The notes under the pieces were generated by a model. The model worked only from the letters and a program-made list of their open reading frames with translations. It was not told the origin of the DNA and did no database searches. Source: Cherax quadricarinatus (Eukaryota > Arthropoda > Malacostraca > Decapoda > Parastacidae). From it: DNA of 64,000 nt. A program made the translations under genes and the position numbers. The DNA is taken from NCBI RefSeq assembly GCF_038502225.1, contig NC_091298.1:38097910-38161909 (forward strand), given 5' to 3'. Shown piece after piece: positions 19,337 through 30,862 of this stretch (its first letter is position 1; each line of letters opens with the position of its first letter).

Positions 19337-19570
19337 CAGTGGTACCTCGGAATATGAATATATTTCATTCCAGAAGGCTGTTCGAGTGCCGATACCGAAC
19401 GTATTGGTTCCCATAAGGAATAATGTAAATTAGATTAATCCATTTCAGACCCCCAAAAATACACTTACGAAAGAACTTGCATAAATACACCTACATAATT
19501 GTTTGAGTTTTGAGCTGTTCGTATCCCGAGGTACCACTGTATAATGTTTGTATCCCGAGGTACCACTGTA
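19337..19570. mobile_element. MITE nested in the Tc1-like transposon
   Basis: The ends CAGTGGTACCTCGG (19337) and CCGAGGTACCACTG (19527-19540) are perfect inverted repeats, with TA beside each. The right end is tandemly duplicated (second copy ending near 19569), and a partial duplicate ATTACAGTGG precedes the left end (19321). The body is non-coding (TTCGAGTGCCGATACC). It disrupts the transposase. Confidence 0.88.
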
Positions 19571-20490
19571 TAATGGTTCATATTCTGGTTTTTGGGAAGC
19601 ACAAAGTGTTCACCAACACTCTGAGCACTGAAACACCCCGAAACCATGAGCGAGTCTGGGTGTTTGGTAGTCCTGCGGGTGTAGCGTTGGTCTAGCGGGT
19701 CACTACCTCTGGGCCGGTACACTTGTTCACCACAGCTACAGGTGACGGAGAAAGTTGCTTCATCACTCCAAAGTACTTCAGACCACTGTTGAGTATTCCA
19801 GTGAAGATATTTCTTTGCATAATCCAGCCTACATTTCTTCTCTGGCCTGGAGAGGATCGGTTTCTTAACCTGTCGGTGACTACTGTAGCCCAGTTCTGAC
19901 ACACGTCTATTAACAGTTTCTACAGACATCTGTCAGAGAGAAGATGTGGGTTCTTTTCTTTCAGTTCTCTAGTTATCTTACTGTTTCTTTAACACAGTTA
20001 AGGTACGAACAGACTTCTACTTCGAGGGTCCAGACCGAGGTTTGACAGACGGTAACTCAACACCACCACCAGCCTTGAAACGCTGCACCCAGTTCCTCAC
20101 TGAACGCTCACACTCATCAACATTTTCCACTATTTCTTTCGTCTGGTGCCCAACTTTGTGAAGCCCTATGATTTGAGTTATAGTTTCAGGTGTTAAAGAC
20201 TTCCTTTTACCCATAATCAAACATGTATAGCCCCAAAACCAAAGGAAACACCGGACAAAAGATGGGGCGGATGAGAGACAAAAGTGCAACACTTACTCTC
20301 ACCACGGCAGCCATGTGAGCACTGAGGAGTCACTGTGGAGTGTGGTGGCAGGTTGTGACGTCATGCTAATGGCGGCTACCCGGCATGATGCACTGACGAA
20401 ACAAGACCCCCTTGTATGGTAGGCCTTTGATTTTCGTCACGGCATTATGCCAGGGCGCTCACTCGGCATAATGCCATGACTAGAACTGTA

Positions 20491-21057
20491 GATGTTCTAT
20501 TAGGTGCAGATCTGATAGTCTGGGTACTTTTTGTGTGGAATATCGAGCAGAATAGGATTCAGTGGGGAATGCAGGAGTACCCTTTAGAAAATTATGCTAT
20601 TGTCAAGACATTTACCAAAGTTCAGCCAATTAAGAGTAGCAGAGAAGAACAGATGAATTATGTCCAGATTAGAAAAACTTTAGAAATTGAACCATACAAT
20701 TGTGCTGACTTGTCAGTGGGAAACTTGAAATCATATACCCTATATTTATTTGAAAGTCCTTGGACATTAAAAGGAGAAAAGTAAGTTTTAAGTGTACCCA
20801 CTATGATATGTGTGTCTGATGATGAAGGTCGAGTGTCCCTACCCCTTAGGAATAGGAGCAACAGAAGACTAAAAATTAAACCTGGAACAATCGTTGCTCA
20901 CTATATGCTACTGGATGATAGTCAAGTACGAGGAAAAACACTTTATACTGGCTTGTTTGAAATTATGTTAATGTTAAGCTGTGTCCTACTCATTATGAAA
21001 ATTTTAAGAATGCAATTTTGGGACAGGATCGTACGTGTCAAAAGGGTGATATTATAA
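20491..21057 (+). pseudogene. Gypsy protease C-terminus and PR-RT linker
   Basis: Two open stretches (20491-20784, 20803-21057) follow the transposon. They carry the end of the protease and a charged linker (MICVSDDEGRVSLPLRNRSN, then IKPGTIVAHY). The latter resembles the region before RT in Gypsy polyproteins. A stop lies between them at about 20784. Confidence 0.6.
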
Positions 21058-21239
21058 TCCTAGTGTACAGGTCGCCAATATCACTCCCTCTGTTATTGAA
21101 AATGCTATGTTACCTCAGTGATTAGACGCTTGTTACTCAAACACGAAGATAGAGATTGGTATCAGTGTTATAGGAGTTACAATTAGATACACTTAATAGC
21201 CAGGAGCAAAAGAAATTAAGAGATTTATTGCTGTCGTTT

Positions 21240-22064
21240 GATGAACTGTTCATTCTAGATGATTCCGGGCTGTGAAAAATCGATGTGCCTGATGCTCAGG
21301 TCGCCATGATTGATAATAACCTGGTCAGAATGCCATTGTATAGACATCCCAAGCATGCTAAAGAGATAATTAGGATTATGATACAGGAAATGCTGAACTA
21401 GAGGGTTGTTGAGAAATCAACTGCAACATATTTAGCCCCCATAGTCCTAGTGAGTAAACCTGATGGTAAGAAAAGATTATGCATTAACTATCTAGGTGTG
21501 AACAACCGGACAACTGGATGAGATGGTAGAAAATGAAGCAGGGAAAAAGTTCTATGTGACCCTAGATATGAGAGATGCATATTATCAGGTTCAGCTACAA
21601 GAAAGTTTGAGGGATTTAGACGACTTCCATTTGGGTTGTCTGTAGCGCCCACAATTTTCACATGAGTAATGCAGGAAGTCCTGAGACCTTTAAGCAAGCA
21701 GGGATGGATAAGAAACTATTTAGACAATGTAATTTTGTATGCGGATACCTTTGAGGAACTGGTGGAGAGAATAGCTTTAACATTTATGAGGATGCAAGAG
21801 ATGGGAGTGAAGTTAAACATATCTAGGTGTCATTTTGCCCAAAAATCTATCAAGTTTCTGAGACATGTTGTTTCAGAGGAAGAAATTAGACCTGACCCCA
21901 AGAATTTACAAAGCATTAGACATACGGTGACACCCACAAATCAGAGACAAAGATATTGCAAAGATTGCAGCACCCATTACTCATTTGATGGTAAAAATGT
22001 AAAATTTGTATGGAGCCAGGAATATGAGGAAGCTTTTAATAAACTGAAACAAAAATTGATGTAA
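21240..22064 (+). pseudogene. Gypsy reverse transcriptase, degenerate
   Basis: Conserved blocks are visible in several frames: AKEIIRIMIQEMLN (with a stop), APIVLVSKPDGKKRLCINY, FYVTLDMRDAYYQVQL, and an open frame from 21669 with EVLRPLSKQGWIRNYLDNVILYAD and KCHF-like RCHFAQKSIKFL. The catalytic box YLDN differs from the usual YLDD: the second Asp is Asn. Frameshifts near 21500 and 21620 and several stops confirm inactivity. Confidence 0.85.
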
Positions 22065-22576
22065 GCACCTGAAATAGTTCCTACCAATTTAAATAAAGAG
22101 TTTGAGTTACAGTTGCAAGTGATCAACATATTGGTGCGTTATTAGTGCAGAAAGGGGATACTCATTTACAGGCTACAGGGTATTTCTCTAAGAAATTAAA
22201 CTATACAGAGAAATGCTATTTAGTTACAGACAAAGAGACACTAGCAGTTGAATAAGCATGTAGGTTCTTCCATCATATTCTTTGGGGAAAATCATTTAAA
22301 ATTATAACAGACCATCAGCCTTTGATCCGTGTGTTCAAGAAAAATACCCATTGTCCCAGAATAAGTAGATACATGCTGGAGATGAGAAATTATAATTTTC
22401 AGATCCTATATAAGAAAGGTATTAGTCATAGAGTACCAGATACTTTGAGTAGACCCAACTACACAGGTAGTAAAGTTCATGACTCCTGTCGGGTAAAAGA
22501 TGTGTCCAAACTTTCCAGAGAAGAGCTGATACGGGAACAGAGAGACCCCAAGTGGAAGGATCTCTTCTTATTTTGA
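22065..22576 (+). pseudogene. Gypsy RNase H and connection, degenerate
   Basis: The N-terminal part is broken by stops, but TDHQPL-like sequence is readable around 22305 (ACCATCAGCCTTTGAT). The final part is open from 22322 with RISRYMLEMRNYNFQILYKK and DTLSRPNY, the standard end of Gypsy RNase H. Confidence 0.8.
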
Positions 22577-22598
22577 GGGAAAATTTGTCCCGAAGAAA

Positions 22599-23295
22599 GT
22601 GCCAGGACATAGATCACTAGCATGTTTTGAGATACAAGATGTTTTTTATATGAGAAGGAAAGATTTAAAGTATCTCACCTATTCTGTTGTTACCCCAACG
22701 TCTATGATTCAGGAGGTTTGTGCTCTGATGCACAAGTACAACAGAATTTTTATTGGCCAGAATGTAGCGTGTTATTGTAAAATGTGTAAGATCATGTGCT
22801 ACTTGGCAGAAATTTAGGACTACAGGTGTAGTTGTGAGAAAATGGCAGGAATTACCAGTTGTTGAAGAAAATGGAAAAGGAGTTGCAAAAGACCTAATAG
22901 ATTTACATCAGGGTATGGAAGGTTATAGGTATTGTTTGACAGTGATTGATCATTTCTCAAGTTTTTTTAGAGAGTACCCTCTTAGGAACAAAACTACCAT
23001 GGCTGTCCTCAAAGAATTTCATAAAGATACCTGTGTGTTTGGGAAGCCGAAAGTAGTAGTAATGGATAACGGAAGCGAGTTTACCATTGCAGAATTTAAA
23101 GACTTTTGTAAGAGGGCAAATATTAAGCAAGCGTTCAGTTTAGTTTACCACCCTCAAGGAAATTCTGTATTAGAGGGGACTCACAGAACCTTGAAGTCAG
23201 TGCTAGCAAGACTGTGTAATGACCATCCTAACCTATGGACAAAATACTTGTTTCAGACAGTGAAGGCTTTAAATGAGGCTGTCCATACTTCTTAG
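22599..23295 (+). pseudogene. Gypsy integrase, zinc-binding region and catalytic core
   Basis: The zinc-binding region (22599-22817) keeps MHKYNRIF and CYCKMCKIMC. A stop follows, then an open catalytic core (22834-23295) with DLIDLHQGMEGYRYCLTVID, the second Asp in VVVMDNGSEF and the Glu in HPQGNSVLEGTHRTLK, 35 residues apart as usual for D,D35E integrases. Integrase inserts the cDNA into host DNA. This is the best-preserved domain of the element. Confidence 0.88.
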
Positions 23296-24373
23296 GTACG
23301 TCGCGTTTTTGTGCTCAATTTGGGTACCAACCGTCCCTAGAAGTTGCGGATTTGAACATCCCAGAAGACGAGCCGAGTTTGTCCATGCATTATGATCAGT
23401 GGAAATAAGCTATTAAAGAAACCCTCAAGTTGAAAAGCAAAGAGTATCTGACGAAGGCCAATAGGGGAAGACAAGATCAAATTCTCTAATGAGAATCCTA
23501 AGCCTGGAACTTCTAGAAAATTGAACTCCAAATGGATTGGCCAATATCGTGTGGAAAGTGTGTTAAGTAAGGGAAAGGGTTATGAACTAATAAACCCATT
23601 GATAGAACTGTAGTAAAGTGGGGTTCAGAGAAAGTTAAACTGTACAAGGAAAGGACAGAAGCTGTAGTGGAACTTCATGAAAGTTTGGGCCAGGAAGAAC
23701 CGGAAGAAACGTTATCACCTAGAACTATAAGACCAACTGTGAGATTGGGATGGGATTAAGTTAGTCTTTAACCAACTTGTAGCTGCCTATGTAGAGAGGA
23801 GAGTGGTAATTGCTTTATTGTGTTGTGTGAGTAATTAATTCCTTGTTAATTTTTGTGTTCTGAAGATAATTTAGTGTTCAGTTAAAAATGTTAAGGAATG
23901 CGTAGAGTGGACGTGTTAGGAAGATTTTGTGCTTAGTAAATATTCTATTTTTTATTTTACTTGAATACTGCCATATAGGAATGCGTACCCTAATTTATGA
24001 TGTTAATATAATGGTGTCCGTTCCTAAAAGGATGTCAGCTGTGAAGCGACGCCTCTACCGGGGGAATATTTCCCATTTTTAGGGCCTCTTTCGTGTACAA
24101 GGGAGATGGTATTTTTTTTTATATGTTGAATGATGGGTATGATGAAGGTGTCAAGGAAAGCTGTTTCTCTGCTACCTGAAGGCCTCCAGCTCAGGTCTTG
24201 GTTACCTCTTTAGGACGAACTGGAGGAGTTGTAGATGGAACACTTGCCAATGGAAGAGGTTACTTAACTGTCTGTTAGCTGTAGTCCGTATAGCAATGAG
24301 GATATCTTGATATATTTAATAATACACCAGAAGTAAAGGAGGTTGCATGTATCCTGTTCTATATACCTGTATT
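23296..24373. other. Gypsy C-terminus remnant and unrecognised sequence
   Basis: To about 23760 weak Gypsy coding remains are visible (NSKWIGQYRVESV near 23525, RPTVRLGWD near 23735). The following 600 bp has no gene. It could contain a 3' LTR, but I found no matching left LTR. Confidence 0.45.
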
Positions 24374-26340
24374 AAGGAAGTGGTGAAACAATGTAAAAAG
24401 AGAGCAAATGAGAGTTGGTGAGATGTTATCAACAAATTTGGTTGAAAATAAGAAAAAGTTTTTGAGTGAGATTAATAAGGTGAGGAAGCCTAAGGAAGGA
24501 ACGAATTTGTTACTTAAAAATCGGAGAGGAGAGTTATTAAATGGAGAGTTAGAGGTATCGGGAAGATGGAGGAAATATTTTGAGGAATTGTTAAATGTTG
24601 ATGACGATAGAGAAGCTGTGATTTCGTGTATAGGTCAAGGAGGAATAACATCTTGTAGGAGTGAGGAAGAGCCAGTTGTGAGTGTGGGGGAAGATCGTGA
24701 GGCAGTAGGTATAATAAAAAAAGGGGTAAAGCAGCTGGGATTGATAGAAATGTTAAAAGCAGGTGGGGATATAGTTTTGGAGTGGTTGGTGCAATTATTT
24801 AATAAATGTATGGGAGAGGGTAAGGTACCTAGGGATAGGCACAGAGCATGCATAGTTCCTTTGTATAAAAGCAAAGGGGACAAAAGAGAGTGCAAAAATT
24901 ATAGGGGAATAAGTATGTTGAGTATACCTGGTAAAGTGTATGGTAGAGTTATTACTGAAAGAATTAGGAACAAGACGGAGAACAGGATAGCAGATGAACG
25001 AGGAAGCTTTAGGAAGCATAGGGAGTGTGTAAACCAAGTGTTTACAGTGAAACACATAGGTGAACAGCATTTAGATAAGGGTAAAGAGGTTTTTGTGGCA
25101 TTTATGAATTTGGACAAGGCGTATGACAGGGTGGATAGGGAGGCATTGTGGCAGGTGTTGCAGGAGTATGGTATAGGACGAAGGTTATTGAAAGCAGTGA
25201 AGAGTATTTTCGAAGATAATGAGACTCAGGTTAGACTATGTAGGAGAGAGGGAGATTATTTATCAGTAAAAATAGGCCTTAGACAAGGATGTGTGATGTC
25301 ACCATGGTTATTCAGTATATTTATAGATGGGGTTGTAAGAGAAGTGAATACTCGGGTGCTGGCAAGAGGTGAGGGGTTAAAAGATAAAGACTCTAACACA
25401 AAGTGGGAGTTGTCACAGTTGCTCTTTGCAGATGACACTCTGCTTTTGGGAGATTCTGATGAGAAGTTGCGGAGGTTGGCGGATGAATTTTGTAGGGTAT
25501 GTAAAAGAAGAAAATTAAAAGTGAATATAGGAAAGAGTAAGGTTATGATAAAAAAAATAAATAGGTGATGAAAGACTGAATATCAGATTAGAGATAGAGA
25601 GTATGGAGGAGGTGAATGTATTCAGATATATAGGAATGGACGTGTCAGCAGATGGGTCTATGAAAGATGAGCGGTGCACTGAGGAGTCTGTGGAAACAAA
25701 GAACTTTGTCCATGGAAGCAAAGAGGGGAATGTATGTAAGTATATTTATATCAATGCTATTATATGGGTGTGAAGCATGGGCGGTGAATGTTGCAACAAG
25801 GAGAAGGTTGGAGGCAGTGGAGATGTCGTTTCGGAGGGCAATGTGTGGTGTGAATATAATGCAGAGAATTAATAGTTTGGAAATTAGGAGGAGGTGCGGG
25901 ATTACCACATATATTATCCAGCGGGCTGAGAAGGGGTTGCTGAGGTAGTTCGAGCATGTAGAGAGGGTGGAAGGAAATAGAATGACTTCGGGAGTGTATA
26001 AATATGCGGTGGAGGGAAGACGGGGTAGAGGTCGGCCTAGGAAAGGTTGGAGGGAGAGGGGTTAAGGTTTTGTATGCAAGGGGCTTGGACTTCCAGCAAG
26101 CATGCGTGAGCGTGTTAGATAGGAGCAAATGGAGACGCATAGTTTTTAGGACTTGACGTGCTGTTGGAGAGTGAGTAAGGTAACATTTATGAAGGGATTC
26201 AGGGAAACCTGCAGGCCGGACTTGAGTCCTGGAGATGGGAAGTAGAGTGCCTGCACTCTGAAGAAGGGGTGTTAATGTTTCAGATTTATTACTGTAGTGT
26301 AGAGTAAGCGCACCTCTGGCAGGACAGTGATGGAGTGAAC
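24374..26340 (+). mobile_element. RTE LINE copy, truncated at both ends
   Basis: Plus-strand copy of the 1730-5321 family. It begins in the linker before RT (KEVVKQCKKRANE region) and ends in the 3' UTR just after the ACAGTGATGGAGTGAA word, without the terminal ~60 bp and A-tail. A tRNA-derived SINE follows directly at 26341. Confidence 0.88.
24408..26155 (+). pseudogene. RTE reverse transcriptase, frameshifted
   Basis: A 386-codon open stretch (24408-25568) covers most of the RT. It has LYKSKGDKRECKNYRG, FMNLDKAYDRV, GLRQGCVMSPWLF and LLFADDTLLLG, with the catalytic FADD intact. A small deletion replaces the GIDGIK region after IIKKGVKQLG. The frame is lost at an A-rich run near 25555, and a deletion near 25667 removes the VNHRIDEGKR segment. 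The C-terminal part (25667-25948) has LLYGCEAWAVN and RRCGITTYI. It is a defective copy. Confidence 0.88.
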
Positions 26341-26450
26341 ACTGCGACTAACCTAGGATTCGAACCCATGTCGTTTTGGCCCTCCTCATGGTGAGCAAAT
26401 ATCACACATGACGCTTTAACGCACAGGACCACGCAATCTTACAAGAATCA
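26341..26450 (-). mobile_element. tRNA-derived SINE fragment
   Basis: On the minus strand a head reads GTGGTCCTGTGCGTTAAAG (A-box region) and then GGGTTCGAATCCTAGG (B box), with GCCAAAACGACAT between. It is the same SINE family as 49739-49873. The 3' body and tail are not contiguous, although AACCACGAATGAGTTG at 26580 resembles that body. Confidence 0.7.
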
Positions 26451-27549
26451 AGCACCCAGCAGAGCTAGGTGTTTTACCTTGATCCAATTACATACGGTGA
26501 TGTGGGTGCATCTGAGCTAATTTCATTCTAATCCCCGTTTGGTGTACTTGCCTCGACGAGCAGTATTTTATATTATTGTAACCACGAATGAGTTGTATTG
26601 AATCAATAACAACTCGTAGCTCTGTTTGGCGCTTCATTCTTGTTGGATATATTGGGTAAGAATGTAATATAATACCGACTAGCTGTTGGAAATAAAAATA
26701 TAAATGCAAACACTGGGACATTATAATGACCAGCTGTGAGTTTCCAATAATATGATGTAAAATTTCCATTGTGGGTTTTTCCAGCTACTGAAATTCGTCT
26801 ATAGGATAAGTATAAATTACTAACATCCACAGGAGGAATATGGAGTGGCTGCCGCAAACAAAATTATAGACAGAATAAATAATTCGGAACCACATTTGAA
26901 GTACATTTTAATATTTTTTGACTTAATTCATGTCTGCATAAACAACTCATTACGATTTCAATGCAATATAAACATGCAAATACTTCATTAACACGATAAC
27001 TTGTTTAGGTATCAGTAGATTGGGGCCCAGTTCTTGGACCCATTATGTATCTCTGCAGTCATTTGACTGCTGCCCACAGGATGGGTATGTATGGGGTGCA
27101 TTATAAAGATAATAAACTAACTGGCGTCGACAGAATTTATATTGAATAAAATAAAACTAACCTGAGTAACGCTGCAAATCCATTGAAACTGAATTAAAGC
27201 TGAATTCAGAGACACGAAATCGTTTTGCCTTTTAAACAAATATAGTCAATCTATTTTGGAAACGACGGGACTTGAAACTATAAACTGTTGATTACATACG
27301 GCAAGAAAATCGCCCAGCGAGATTGGGTATGAGAGAAAAATCCAACTGCGTTACTATCACTGGGAAGTCATCCTGTGTGATGGAGAATGAATAGAAAACC
27401 ATCCTGTATGATGTAGCATAATAAAAAACTCATCCTGTAACACTGGTGCTTCAGGTCAATGTAGTTAATGTAAACCTTCGAAAATATAACGACGATTAGG
27501 GTCCCATCGCAAAGTCGTGAATCAGTTTTGATAATAACAAAGTACTTAC
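26451..27549. other. Mostly unique AT-rich DNA; SINE-like piece near 26575-26610
   Basis: No supported gene. Part of it may be intron of the candidate gene at 27550-27715 minus. Confidence 0.4.
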
Positions 27550-27715
27550 TTATATAGTCGTCCTGTCCGGGGTAGCGAGCGAGGATATTAGCGAGAGAGA
27601 GCTCTTGGTGGGGCAAGACTTCGATGGTTTCCCCAACACACCAGAGAGTGTTGAGAGCCAACAACACCACCATTCTGGAGGGCCAGCACATCTCTCTCCA
27701 CCCCTTCAGCATCAT
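27550..27715 (-). CDS. Candidate first coding exon of an unrecognised secreted or membrane protein
   Basis: The minus strand has ATGATG at 27715-27710, followed by a signal-peptide-like sequence: MMLKGWREMCWPSRMVVLLA continuing to NTLWCVG (basic start, hydrophobic core, small residues at the end). Next comes ETIEVLPHQELSLANILA and YPGQDDYI. At 27549 the frame meets GTAAGTAC, a consensus 5' splice donor, leaving phase 1. The sequence is not part of any repeat seen here, and codon use is less AT-biased than the flanks. An in-frame Met at 27763 exists but would bury the signal peptide. I do not recognise the family, and no further exons were identified in the window. Confidence 0.45.
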
Positions 27716-28967
27716 TCCCTCAACAATAAACTGTTTATCTTGTAGTCCATCATGTGCATTCACTTTATATTAAAACTTTCCTCAAATCAGAAATTATTCA
27801 CTTCACCGTTGAGTCAAGAAGTAAAATTTCTGAGATATCAACAAACTCTCCCGTTTGTCTTAGAGGATAAAAATTTTAAAATCCCTTATCTTCACTGGAA
27901 CTAAGTAATAGCTAAAAGACGACTGTTTGTTTTAATGGAAAAGTCTCATACTATAACTCCCATGAAACAGAAGGATATACTAATGGATTACATAAAGAGT
28001 TAAGGTGATCACTATGCACGCAGCGTATGGATTACATTTCCTGGGGGATGCGGTGACGGAAGGAGGGTAATATTATATTAAACAACCGCGCGTTAAGACT
28101 CTCCCACATGAATGATAGTAGTGAACTGAAGCCGCCACACACGGGCCACCCAGCCCAGCCTAGGACCAGCCACTCAGTCTGCTACACGTCCGCGCAACTC
28201 CCCTTTTCCTCCTCCCTTAATCCACTTCCCCTAATCCTCCTAACTTCGTTCACGTCCCTTCATACTTTCTCCTCTCATACTCCTTTCATCCACTTTCTCT
28301 CACTACGGCTTACGTTAAAAACCACAACACTAACTATTGATAACTTGGTGAGGAAAAGATGCCAGTTTAATGGAATATTTATTACCGGCTACAAATCCGC
28401 TTACAAGATGAAGGAAGAAACTGAAATATTCACATGAGAGCTATAACAGGTTTTCGAAAGCTAATATTGCGGAATAAAAGATTATGGAAATTACCACTCT
28501 AATACAAGTCTGGAAACTATCACTGGATTTCAAGACTCTTAAAAACGCTGGAATTAAATTAAAGCTTTCGAAAGCTAGCAATGGACTACGAGAATTCACG
28601 CACTTTAGAAACCAAGGTATTGACACTTGCTATAAATTTTCTGACATGTATTTTTTTAAGAGAAAATATTTTTATACAGAAACTAAAAGCTTTTAAACGC
28701 TCTGATATTTAGCAAACTTTTGCTTTTAGTTCCCCGTCCATGTCAGACTTTTTTAAGCGAATAGAACGTATAACATCGTCACGTCCTTAATTACCAATAA
28801 GGAAGAATCTTGATGTTTCAAGTAACATTTAAATACTTGGTATTGAAATGTTACATAAGAAACCAGACACTATCAGTACAAATTCTACTAAATATCTAGA
28901 AGTATACAAAAACGTTGGTCTCAGTGTGTTGAGAGAACTTAATATATGAGAAGTTCACCCATCACAG
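27716..28967. other. Unique DNA, possible upstream region of the candidate gene
   Basis: A more GC-rich patch (28085-28210) lies upstream of the candidate minus-strand exon. It includes, on the minus strand, TCAGT-type initiator words near 28130 and 28170. No TATA box at a convincing spacing. A promoter here is speculation. Confidence 0.25.
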
Positions 28968-29249
28968 ATGATGCATTTATTTAATATTACATACCTGCAA
29001 GACCCTCTCAAGAAGCTCACTACTAATAATGCCTTCATTAAATTACTTGCAGAGATGAATGCTGAAAAAGAAATTTCCCGCTTAAGTGGATCTAAGCAGG
29101 AGTCTACTGGCAGGGCTGCATCTGCTCTTGTTGCCGCCTCCCGAGATTACAACTGGAGTAACCACTCTGAGATACTCATAAGAATTAACAACGAGTTTAT
29201 ACTGAATAGCTCTCTCGCCCACTATGATAATATGAATGTACATAAGCAA
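28968..29249 (+). CDS. Candidate exon or small open frame, unrecognised
   Basis: An open stretch of about 94 codons starts ATGATGCATTTATTT just after CCATCACAG, a possible splice acceptor, and ends at CAAG followed by GTATGTAG, a good donor. The peptide is mixed in composition (for example SRLSGSKQESTGRAASALVA) with no low complexity and no repeat-family match here. It could also be chance in a 1-kb unique region. Function unknown. Confidence 0.25.
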
Positions 29250-29258
29250 GGTATGTAG

Positions 29259-30179
29259 TTAGCCTTATTTTCACTCTCTTGAACATTACATGCTTCTGTG
29301 TCTACTCAGTGAGGATTGTAGAACAATACCCTAAGTGGTATGTCACTGTATCTTCCTATTGAAAATATGACACTAGATAGATTAAATAGATATCCTAAAT
29401 TTATATGCAGTAAATACAAATCCAGATTTTAACCTGTTAAACCTTTTGTGAGCCTAGTTTCTAGGCCTTTTGTGCATCTGCTATTTCGTGGCATAATTCC
29501 AAGGGTTTTTGTGTATCCACATGTTCTTGTTCTACTCTCAACAGATACTTGTAGAGTGTATGATAAGCGAATATTTTACCCTCCTCAGCAAATTCTGTTT
29601 TCACAGATTTCATAACTCCAGGAGTTACGTTTTTCTTTTCCTTTCTCCTTTACTGTGACCTTATCACCCTTTACACTTTCTTTTGCTTGTTTCATCCTTC
29701 CCAACACCGTATTTTAATTTCTTATACATTTCTCTCTGTCAGTTCTCCACTCTTTCCCGTTGCTCCCCTTTCCTATTTCTTATGCACTTTCTTTCATTGT
29801 TTCTGCTTCCATCCCGACATTCTGCTTCGTAACCACTTTCTGTACTCTAACAGTTTTATTTCATATGTATTCTCTTCTCTTTCAGAAAATAACATTCACT
29901 GAAATATTACCCTCGTAAGGTTAATAATTCAGGATAATGCAGGACGATCGAGCAGTGTACCTTATTTCCTGAAAGATCCTTCAAGTCCTATCCTGCAACA
30001 GTCCACTGAATATAAAGATAAGTTACTGCAGAGTAAAACTTTCGTTTAACGACGGTTCACTAAAAATGTGTTTTATCAAGTCTTCATGAATCAAACTTAA
30101 TCATGAGCGACACGTCGTCTTGCATAAAGACTTTCTTTATATACCCATTTTTTGCCGTAGTACCTATGATTTACTAACT
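29259..30179. other. No recognised feature
   Basis: Unique-looking, T-rich in 29630-29890. No supported gene. Confidence 0.4.
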
Positions 30180-30720
30180 CATGGGTACTTCTTTACTTCT
30201 TGGTAAACAATGGTGAATAAGGTCAGCAGGTGTATAAAAACCAACATTCAGGTACCTCTTTATTTCTAGGCGAGCAGAGGCAGCAGGTACTAGGAGTCTA
30301 ACACCCAAGATAACTCTTTACTACTAGGTGAATAGAGGTATTATGTGTAAGTAAAATAACACCCAGGTATTTCTTTTCTGCCAAGTGGACAAGGGTAGAT
30401 TTAGGGAAACTAACATACAAGTATACTGTTAGGTTCATCTAGGCAACAGATGTAATGAAACTAGTACCAAAAGATCTCTTTACTGCTAACTAAAAACGAG
30501 CAACAAGTGTAATGGATCTTACACTCACGTACCTTTCTACTGTCAGGTGAACAAGGAGGACAAATGTAAAGAGACTAACTCCTTACATTTACAACCCTAT
30601 TGAGTAAGCAGGGCTTCCTATTGACTGCTAGATGTAAGTAGGCTGGCAACTAGGTATATTTTTGCTGTTAAATTAATTAGGAGCAGCAGATGTAAGGAGA
30701 CTGACACCTAGGTCCCAATA
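30180..30720. repeat. Degenerate ~60-bp tandem satellite, left part
   Basis: About nine diverged units of the kind GGTACCTCTTTACT, then CTAGGTGAACA, GGCAGCAGGTGTAAGGAGAC, TAACACCCA. The same unit resumes at 32515-32599 and 37300-37490, on the far sides of two insertions. Confidence 0.8.
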
Positions 30721-30862
30721 GGACTCAGTGTTCACCGAGCCGTTACCCAGACTAAGGGTCAACAATCTAAATGAATTCTATATGAACGAGACCCAAAATC
30801 TGGTCATTTCAAAAATCTCTGATATTATCCTATCACAATACTTTTAAAAGGTAATAAATGAC

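Larger units (their letters stand above)
19030..20220 (-). pseudogene. Tc1-like DDE transposase, split and frameshifted
   Basis: The N-terminal part (start MGKRKSLTPETITQ near 20214) has a helix-turn-helix arrangement with SVRNWVQRFKAGGG. The middle part (19929-19570) has LSRPEKKCRLDYAKKYL and the first catalytic Asp in LWSDEATFSV. The C-terminal part (19275-19030) has the second Asp in MQDGAPCYTA and the Glu in DWPGNSPDVNPTENFW. The second Asp and the Glu are separated by 35 residues. A MITE interrupts the gene between the middle and last parts, and a frameshift separates the first two. Transposases of this family cut and rejoin at TA sites. Confidence 0.88.
18880..20488 (-). mobile_element. 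Tc1-like DNA transposon with 25-bp TIRs and TA duplication
   Basis: The ends CAGTGCTAGTCATGGC (18880) and the inverted CAGTTCTAGTCATGGC (20488) agree at 23 of 25 positions. TA lies outside both ends (18878-18879, 20489-20490). 1609 bp, with a broken transposase on the minus strand and a MITE inserted at 19337. It sits in the Gypsy protease gene. Confidence 0.92.
18600..20560 (+). pseudogene. Gypsy aspartic protease, split by a transposon
   Basis: The first half carries the active-site triad as MVDTGSTITQIS (18661 onward), followed by about 60 residues up to 18877. The second half resumes at 20491 with DVLLGADLIV, the second conserved region of retropepsins. Between them lies a complete Tc1-like insertion (18880-20488) with TA duplications. 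The phase on the two sides is compatible, so the insertion came before other visible damage at this spot. Retropepsins cleave the Gag-Pol polyprotein. Confidence 0.8.
17311..23760 (+). mobile_element. Decayed Ty3/Gypsy LTR retrotransposon (gag-PR-RT-RH-IN)
   Basis: Plus-strand internal region in the classical Ty3/Gypsy order: gag (17473-18133), CCHC knuckles (18187-18300), protease (about 18600-18877 and 20491 onward), RT (21240-22064), RNase H (22100-22480), integrase (22600-23295). A primer-binding-site-like TGGTGGCAGCGGTGGG is at 17312. Many stop codons and frameshifts. The protease is split by a Tc1-like transposon. The 3' end is lost or unrecognised before the RTE copy at 24374. Confidence 0.85.
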
